From CAYSRM01 sp964543205 (GTDB taxonomy: Bacteria > Verrucomicrobiota > Kiritimatiellia > UBA8416 > CAYSRM01): a DNA stretch of 11,527 nt. The notes under the pieces are model-generated. The model did not search any database and had not been told where the DNA came from. It saw nothing but the letters and a program-made list of their open reading frames with translations. Of the stretch, positions 6,918-11,527 are shown in pieces. The position numbers were made by a program, and so were the translations under genes. The stretch's first letter is position 1. The number at the start of each line of letters is the position of its first letter. The stretch lies in contig CAZIXB010000044.1 of assembly GCA_964543205.1 (NCBI GenBank), positions 1-11,527 of the forward strand. The letters run 5' to 3'.

Positions 6918-8018
6918 ATGTTTTATTATCTGCATGAGTTATCAGACTGGTTTTCGCCCATGCGGGTGTTTCAGTACATTACAGTCAGATCGGTGATGGG
7001 GGCCGGGACAGCGTTTATAATAAGCGTATGTGCCGGACCGGCGGTGATCAGGGCATTGAAGCATTTCCATCTCAGGCAATACGAGCGGAAGGAAGAAGCT
7101 CCGCCACTGTATATCCTTCATGCTCAGAAGGAAGGCACGCCTACTATGGGCGGGGCTCTTATAATCGGGGCGGTTATTGTCTCGGCGCTCCTGTGGACCA
7201 GGCTGGACAGCGCCTTTATCTGGCTGGTTCTGGGCTCGCTGGTATATATGGGGGGAGTTGGTTTTATTGACGATCTCGCCAAAGTCCTCAGGAAACAGTC
7301 CAAGGGACTTGACGCCAAGTCAAAAATATTTCTTCAACTTCTGTGGTGCGCCATTGCCCTTTTTGTGTTGCTGCTGATGCCTGCGACAAGAGAAAACATC
7401 GTAAAGCTTATGGTTCCTTTTTTGAAGGACCCTCTTGTCGGCGATATGGGACTTGTTTTCACCTTTATTTACCTGTCACTGGTGTTGCTGGGGGCCACTA
7501 ACGCTGTCAACCTGACCGACGGGCTTGACGGTCTTGCGGTTGGATGCAGCGCTTCTGTGGCCGTTGCCTATCTTATTATGGCCTATCTTACCGGCCACAT
7601 TGAGTTTGCCGATTACTTGAATATTCCATTTGTAAGCGGCGGCGGTGAGCTGGCTGTTTACTGCGGCTGTCTTCTTGGCGCATGTCTCGGGTTTCTGTGG
7701 TGGAACTGCCATCCTGCAAGCGTTTTTATGGGAGACACGGGCAGTCTTGCCCTGGGGGGAACAATCGGGATGATTGCCGTCCTTATTAAGCAGGAGTTGA
7801 CCCTTGTAATAGTTGGGGGTGTCTTCGTTATTGAAGCGATGAGTGTTATCATACAGGTTGTTGTTTTTAAGATGAAGGGCCGTCGTGTTTTTGCAATGGC
7901 TCCCTTGCACCATCATTTTGAGATCAGGAAATGGAACGAAACTCAGGTAACTGTGCGATTCTGGATTTTATCGATTATTTTTGCTTTTCTGGGAATACTG
8001 ACTCTGAAGATAAGATAG
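6918..8018 (+). CDS. mraY: Phospho-N-acetylmuramoyl-pentapeptide transferase MraY
   Basis: MraY is the integral membrane enzyme that transfers phospho-MurNAc-pentapeptide from UDP to undecaprenyl phosphate, forming lipid I on the cytoplasmic face. It has 366 residues and about ten hydrophobic spans, as expected. Family boxes are all present: EGTPTMGG at 72-79, GFIDDLAK with the Mg-binding and catalytic pair D118-D119, and SKGLDAKSKIFLQ. NAVNLTDGLDGL is at 195-206, FMGDTGS has D273, and the APLHHHFE motif has its histidines at 331-333. These match the conserved Asp and His residues of studied MraY enzymes. The start at 6918 has GAGGT five bases upstream. It follows the largest non-coding-looking gap of the murF-ftsW block, which holds a hairpin, and is nine bases before murD. 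No anomalies were seen. Confidence 0.98.
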   Translation: MFYYLHELSDWFSPMRVFQYITVRSVMGAGTAFIISVCAGPAVIRALKHFHLRQYERKEEAPPLYILHAQKEGTPTMGGALIIGAVIVSALLWTRLDSAFIWLVLGSLVYMGGVGFIDDLAKVLRKQSKGLDAKSKIFLQLLWCAIALFVLLLMPATRENIVKLMVPFLKDPLVGDMGLVFTFIYLSLVLLGATNAVNLTDGLDGLAVGCSASVAVAYLIMAYLTGHIEFADYLNIPFVSGGGELAVYCGCLLGACLGFLWWNCHPASVFMGDTGSLALGGTIGMIAVLIKQELTLVIVGGVFVIEAMSVIIQVVVFKMKGRRVFAMAPLHHHFEIRKWNETQVTVRFWILSIIFAFLGILTLKIR

Positions 8019-8027
8019 CGGATCAAG

Positions 8028-9371
8028 ATGAATGAGCCGATATATGCCGACCGTTGCCTGATGCTTGGAATGGGTTCAAGCGGGATAGCAGCGGCAAAGC
8101 TTTTACTTGCGAGAGGGGCGCAGGTCACAGCTGTTGATCAGGCAGACAGGAGTGGGGATCCCGGGCTGGTATTTAAACGGGGGGAGCCGATACGTTGTAT
8201 CTGGAAGTGCGGCAGGATTCCCAAGGGGGACTTTGATTTGTGTGTGGTAAGCCCGGGCGTCCGTTCTGATTCCCCTTGGATTCGCGAGGCATCTGACAGG
8301 GGGATCCGGATTGTGTCGGAGCTGGAGCTTGGGTGGAGCCATCTTGATGCCCGCGTAATCGGCATTACGGGGACAAACGGAAAAAGCACGGCCGTAAAGC
8401 TTTGCGCCGAGATGATTGCCGCAGCCGGCATGACATCGGTTGCAGCCGGCAATTACGGTCGTCCGTTAAGCGATGTTGCGCTGCATGGTTCAGTCCCGGA
8501 ATGGGTAGTTGCGGAGGTGAGTTCGTTTCAACTTGAATATGCCGGCGGGTTTGCCCCTCACTTGGCGGTACTTCTGAATATTGGCGAAGACCATCTGGAC
8601 CGGCATTCGACTCCTGCGGAATATGCAGCTTTAAAATACAGGATATTCGAGAACATGCCTCAGGGATCGATCGCGGTCATAGATAAGGACGCTGCCGGCG
8701 CATGCCCGGCTGGTGTGCGCGACAAGTTAAAGGCTCTGATTACCGGCGCGGGCGACGGTTGCGATTATTGTTGCCAGTCTGACCGCGTTGTGAGCGGCGG
8801 AAGGACGCTGCAGCTTGCCGGAACTGCCTTTGAAGGCGAGGTGATGTGCCGTCTTGCAGCGTCGGTGTGGGCCGTTGCCGATCATACAGGCGTGGACAGG
8901 GAAACGCTGGAGCGTAGCATCAGGTCTTTTGTCATGCTCCCGCACCGGATGGAGACGGTGGGCTCAAAGGATGGGCGGAGGTTCATAAATGATTCGAAAG
9001 CCACGAATCTCGCTGCCCTCGCTGCAGCCTTGAAAATGTGCTCAGGCGGGGTGCGTTTGATTGCCGGTGGTATATTGAAAGAAGGAAAAGCAGATAAAAT
9101 TGAAGAATTTCTGGAAATGTATGTCAAAGCAGCTTATCTTACAGGAAGAGACGCAGAAGTTCTGATCTCGTGTTGGCAGGACGTTGTCGAATGCAGGAAA
9201 TGTTTGAATATGGCCGAGGCCGTTAGGCTTGCATGGGAGGAATCTGACTTGGGCGATACTATACTTTTGTCGCCCGGCGCTGCCAGTTTCGACGCATATC
9301 AGAATTTCGAGCAGCGTGGAGATGATTTTAAGAGGTATGCACTGGAGATAATTCAAAAGGAGGGCGACTGA
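8028..9371 (+). CDS. murD: UDP-MurNAc-L-alanine:D-glutamate ligase MurD with altered HNxxN motif
   Basis: MurD adds D-glutamate to UDP-MurNAc-L-Ala with ATP. It has 447 residues, a normal length. The N-terminal domain is Rossmann-like (LGMGSSGIAAAKLL and VVSPGVRSDSPW). The ATP loop GITGTNGKST is at 112-121 with K119. E163 (AEVSSFQLE), H189 (GEDHLDRH) and the probable carbamylated lysine K203 follow. The C-terminal domain has PHRME with R307, NDSKATN with D322 and LLSPGAASFD. Five of the seven residues regarded as invariant in Mur ligases are therefore present. The remaining two, the Asn pair of HNxxN (N268 and N271 in E. coli MurD), are absent. The aligned segment at 270-275 reads GEVMCR, followed by LAAS. 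MurE and MurF in this cluster keep their Asn pair. There is no frameshift and domain spacing is conserved, so the protein is probably functional but divergent. The stop overlaps the LysM gene start by one base. Confidence 0.95.
   Translation: MNEPIYADRCLMLGMGSSGIAAAKLLLARGAQVTAVDQADRSGDPGLVFKRGEPIRCIWKCGRIPKGDFDLCVVSPGVRSDSPWIREASDRGIRIVSELELGWSHLDARVIGITGTNGKSTAVKLCAEMIAAAGMTSVAAGNYGRPLSDVALHGSVPEWVVAEVSSFQLEYAGGFAPHLAVLLNIGEDHLDRHSTPAEYAALKYRIFENMPQGSIAVIDKDAAGACPAGVRDKLKALITGAGDGCDYCCQSDRVVSGGRTLQLAGTAFEGEVMCRLAASVWAVADHTGVDRETLERSIRSFVMLPHRMETVGSKDGRRFINDSKATNLAALAAALKMCSGGVRLIAGGILKEGKADKIEEFLEMYVKAAYLTGRDAEVLISCWQDVVECRKCLNMAEAVRLAWEESDLGDTILLSPGAASFDAYQNFEQRGDDFKRYALEIIQKEGD
9357..9363 (+). 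promoter_or_regulatory. Strong ribosome binding site for the LysM protein
   Basis: AAGGAGG lies inside the last codons of murD, seven bases before the ATG at 9371, and fixes that start. With the TGATG stop-start junction it allows both independent and coupled initiation. Confidence 0.8.
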
Positions 9372-10291
9372 TGAGAACCCCGTGGTTGGTTGGAGCGATA
9401 GTTTTGGTTCATTGTATGGCTGTAGGCATTGTATTGTTAATGCCAGGGTGCGGAACTCCGGGTCGGACCGGTCCGCGGCCGGGGAGCCCTGTTGAAGAGG
9501 AAGTGATATTGCCACCGCGTCCGGCTGACGAAAGCGAACCGCAGGCCGGGAGGAAGCCTTCATCTACTGAAACAGGGCCTGAAGTAAGATCCTGGCCGCA
9601 GGAAACGTCAATGTATGTGGTCGCAAAAGGCGATTCTCTGTCGAAGATTGCCGCCAGATTTGATGTTTCGATGAAAAAGCTTATGGCATTAAATGGAATT
9701 ACAAATCCAGACATCATAAAAACAGGACAGACACTTGTGGTTCCCGCTGGGGCGGATACTCAGGATTCTCCCGCCAGGCCGGAGACTCGCACAAGTGGAA
9801 CCCAGGGCGAGGGCGCGGTTGCCGGCGGTCAATATGTCGTGCAAAGAGGGGATACGCTTTCTGAAATTGCCGTTGACCACGACACTACGGTAAAGGCTAT
9901 AAAGAGAGCGAACAATTTGAAATCTGATATTATCAGGGTGGGGCAGAAATTGATGATACCCGGCATGGAAGAAGCAGGTGGTGTTGATGAAGGTCAAATT
10001 GAGTCAACCGAACCTGAAGAAGAGAGGTCGGAGCGTCGTATTGAAGCTGTTGATCTTGAGCCCGAGCCCGCTGAGACTGTTTCCGCTTCGCCTGAAGTTG
10101 AAACAATCAAGCAGGAGACTGAGGAAAGCGGCGACACTCGCATTCACATAGTCGGCGCCGGCGAGGATCTTAAGACCATAGCCATGTTGTGGGGCGCCAG
10201 CGCCGAAAAGCTGCGGGAGCTTAATGATCTCGGGAAGGACGAGAAGGTGGAGCCGGGCGACCGCGTCAAGGTTCCTATGCCTCAATACTGA
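9371..10291 (+). CDS. Membrane-anchored or lipoprotein LysM-repeat protein (NlpD-like position)
   Basis: This is a 306-residue envelope protein likely to bind peptidoglycan. The N-terminus has a hydrophobic span at about 5-24 ending in LLMPGC, with C27 a possible lipidation site. Met at -3 and Pro at -2 make the lipobox non-standard. A Pro/Glu-rich linker leads to LysM 1 at about 81-125 (YVVAKGDSLSKIA...GQTLVVP). LysM 2 lies at 154-197 (YVVQRGDTLSEIA...GQKLMIP). After a long acidic linker (about 201-255), a divergent third LysM lies at 257-303 (HIVGAGEDLKTIA...GDRVKVP). There is no M23 peptidase, amidase or other catalytic domain, so it is not a full NlpD. Chlamydiae carry a LysM protein called nlpD at this same place between murD and ftsW, which suggests an old link to septal wall synthesis. 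It overlaps murD by one base and lies six bases before ftsW. Function beyond wall binding is inference. Confidence 0.85.
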   Translation: MRTPWLVGAIVLVHCMAVGIVLLMPGCGTPGRTGPRPGSPVEEEVILPPRPADESEPQAGRKPSSTETGPEVRSWPQETSMYVVAKGDSLSKIAARFDVSMKKLMALNGITNPDIIKTGQTLVVPAGADTQDSPARPETRTSGTQGEGAVAGGQYVVQRGDTLSEIAVDHDTTVKAIKRANNLKSDIIRVGQKLMIPGMEEAGGVDEGQIESTEPEEERSERRIEAVDLEPEPAETVSASPEVETIKQETEESGDTRIHIVGAGEDLKTIAMLWGASAEKLRELNDLGKDEKVEPGDRVKVPMPQY

Positions 10292-10297
10292 TGCAGC

Positions 10298-11434
10298 ATG
10301 CAAAGAACGGCTACTGTTCTTGTTGCCATAGTACTGGTTTTGCTTGCGCTTGGAATTGTAATGCTGGCAAGCACCAGCAGTGTTAAGGGCGCGGCGGACT
10401 ACGGGGATGCTCAGTACTACCTGTGGCGCCAGCTGACCTGGCTTTTTTTGTCGGCGATTCTCGGCGCTATTGTAGTCCGTTTCGATTACCACTGGTGGCA
10501 GAAGCTAGCGCCCTGGATATATGCTTTCGCCTTAATGTTGCTGGTTCTTGTTTTTGTTCCCCATATCGGACAGCGTGTTGGCGGGAGTAACCGGTGGTTG
10601 CGATTGGGCCCAGTTGGTTTTCAGCCTTCTGAATTTGGCAAGTTTGCCATAATAGTCTGTCTTTCGGCATGGATGACCCGTATAGGCAGAAAAACTAAAA
10701 GTTTTATTCCCGGTTTCCTGTTTCCCATGGGCGCGCTGGGTATTATGCTTGTATTGTTGATGCTTGAACCTGATTTTGGCACCACTCTTCTCGTCGCGTC
10801 TGTTGGTATGACCATAATGTTTGCAGCCGGCACGCGTATAGGGTATCTGGCAATTGCCGGCATGCTTGGAGCATCGGCTTTTATTGTAGCAATAGTGCAG
10901 GATCCTGTGAGGCTTAAGAGGATTCTTGCGTTTCTTATGCCCGAAAAGCACCCGGATATAGCCTATCATCTTGCCCAGTCCAAGGTCGGTTTTATTCGTG
11001 GCGGCATGTTTGGTGTGGGTTTGGGCAACAGTATTCAGAAGCAGTTCTACCTTCCAGAGGCTCACACGGATTTCATATTCGCCATTATAGGGGAAGAGCT
11101 TGGTTTTGCCGGAACTGGGCTGGTAGTCCTGTTATATACGGGGCTGGTAATTTGCGGTTTGATGATAAGTTTTAAGGCCCCCGATGTTTTTGGCAAATTG
11201 CTGGGTTTCGGCATAACGATGCTTCTGGGTTTTCAGTCGGCAATAAACGTTGGCGTTGTGGTCGGGTGTTTGCCGACAAAGGGTTTGCCGCTGCCGTTTA
11301 TCAGTTACGGCGGCTCAAGTATCGTGATGTCGATAGTGAGTATTTCTGTATTGCTGAACATCGCATATCATATATACAGGAGACAGCAGGACGAACACAC
11401 TGCGCCTATTAAGGACAGGGCGCACTGGTTTTAA
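10298..11434 (+). CDS. ftsW: SEDS-family septal peptidoglycan glycosyltransferase FtsW
   Basis: FtsW polymerises lipid II into septal glycan strands together with the class B PBP FtsI, which is encoded earlier in this cluster. It has 378 residues, a usual length, with about ten hydrophobic spans. Family boxes are present: GSNRWLRLG at 96-104, FQPSEFGKF at 108-116, LLEPDFGTT around 154-163, and YLPEAHTDFIFAIIGEELG at 251-269. The Asp in the last (D258) corresponds to the proposed catalytic Asp of SEDS proteins. GLPLPFISYGGSS is at 329-341. The order of boxes and QKQFYLPEAHTDF favour FtsW over RodA, as does the dcw location. The ATG at 10298 has no clear Shine-Dalgarno sequence. It lies six bases after the LysM stop, so coupling is likely. 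The ATG at 10291 is in another frame. Confidence 0.97.
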   Translation: MQRTATVLVAIVLVLLALGIVMLASTSSVKGAADYGDAQYYLWRQLTWLFLSAILGAIVVRFDYHWWQKLAPWIYAFALMLLVLVFVPHIGQRVGGSNRWLRLGPVGFQPSEFGKFAIIVCLSAWMTRIGRKTKSFIPGFLFPMGALGIMLVLLMLEPDFGTTLLVASVGMTIMFAAGTRIGYLAIAGMLGASAFIVAIVQDPVRLKRILAFLMPEKHPDIAYHLAQSKVGFIRGGMFGVGLGNSIQKQFYLPEAHTDFIFAIIGEELGFAGTGLVVLLYTGLVICGLMISFKAPDVFGKLLGFGITMLLGFQSAINVGVVVGCLPTKGLPLPFISYGGSSIVMSIVSISVLLNIAYHIYRRQQDEHTAPIKDRAHWF

Positions 11435-11527
11435 CCCGCATATCGCATATCTCACAAAATTCCGACTGCGAGCGCGGATAGCGCCACTGCGATGGCACGA
11501 ATTGGCAAAACGCCAGATTGCAGTATG
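11435..11527 (+). other. Terminal spacer after ftsW, no confident gene
   Basis: The last 93 bases contain no ORF with a convincing start. A short tandem-like stretch, CGCATATCGCATATC, sits near 11438-11452. An imperfect hairpin could form between ACTGC-GA-TGGC (11486-11496) and GCCA-GATT-GCAGT (11512-11524). One + frame is open to the edge and, read from a TTG at 11502, gives MAKRQIAV, which resembles the start of a MurG protein. There is no ribosome binding site, and the diagnostic GGTGGH loop would lie beyond the edge. Confidence 0.3.

Noticed and set aside
11493..11527. ORF from the ATG at 11493
   Set aside because: Its product (MARIGKTPDCSM) does not resemble MurG or anything else I recognise, there is no ribosome binding site, and only 35 bases are visible.
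1..11527. Hidden mobile element, CRISPR array or tRNA gene
   Set aside because: No repeat-spacer pattern, transposase motif or tRNA-like cloverleaf was seen on either strand; almost all DNA is accounted for by dcw genes.

Overview
The window is a contiguous, one-directional stretch of a division and cell wall (dcw) cluster, with every recognised gene on the + strand. In order it carries mraZ (5' end cut off by the window edge), rsmH (mraW), a small FtsL-like membrane protein, ftsI (class B penicillin-binding protein), a 284-nt spacer with a possible small ORF, murE, murF, a possible 62-codon ORF plus a hairpin leader, mraY, murD, a three-LysM envelope protein and ftsW. The last 93 nt after ftsW hold no confident gene. 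murG is the usual next gene in such clusters, and at most its first codons could be present.

The organism is a Gram-negative-type bacterium with moderate GC content. Two observations point, as inference, to the PVC superphylum (Verrucomicrobiota, Lentisphaerota, Kiritimatiellota or Chlamydiota relatives). First, a LysM protein sits between murD and ftsW, the arrangement known from Chlamydia (murF-mraY-murD-nlpD-ftsW-murG). Second, the order is rsmH, small TM protein, PBP, murE. MurE has the DNPR signature of enzymes that add meso-diaminopimelate, so the peptidoglycan is predicted to be of the DAP type.

The genes form a pathway. MraZ and RsmH are the regulator and rRNA methyltransferase that usually head the cluster. 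MurD, MurE and MurF build the UDP-MurNAc-pentapeptide in the cytoplasm. MraY moves phospho-MurNAc-pentapeptide onto undecaprenyl phosphate to make lipid I. FtsW polymerises lipid II, and FtsI cross-links the septal wall. The FtsL-like protein probably acts as a divisome scaffold, and the LysM protein probably binds peptidoglycan in the envelope. Very short gaps and overlaps (rsmH/ftsL, ftsL/ftsI, murE/murF, murD/LysM, LysM/ftsW) suggest one transcript with translational coupling.

Most of the region is ordinary. The points worth a second look are a MurD in which both Asn residues of the Mur-ligase HNxxN motif are replaced although the rest of the active site is kept, two small unassigned ORFs in the only two sizeable internal gaps, and an inverted repeat whose right arm touches the mraY ribosome binding site. 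I found no mobile elements, CRISPR arrays, tRNA or rRNA genes.
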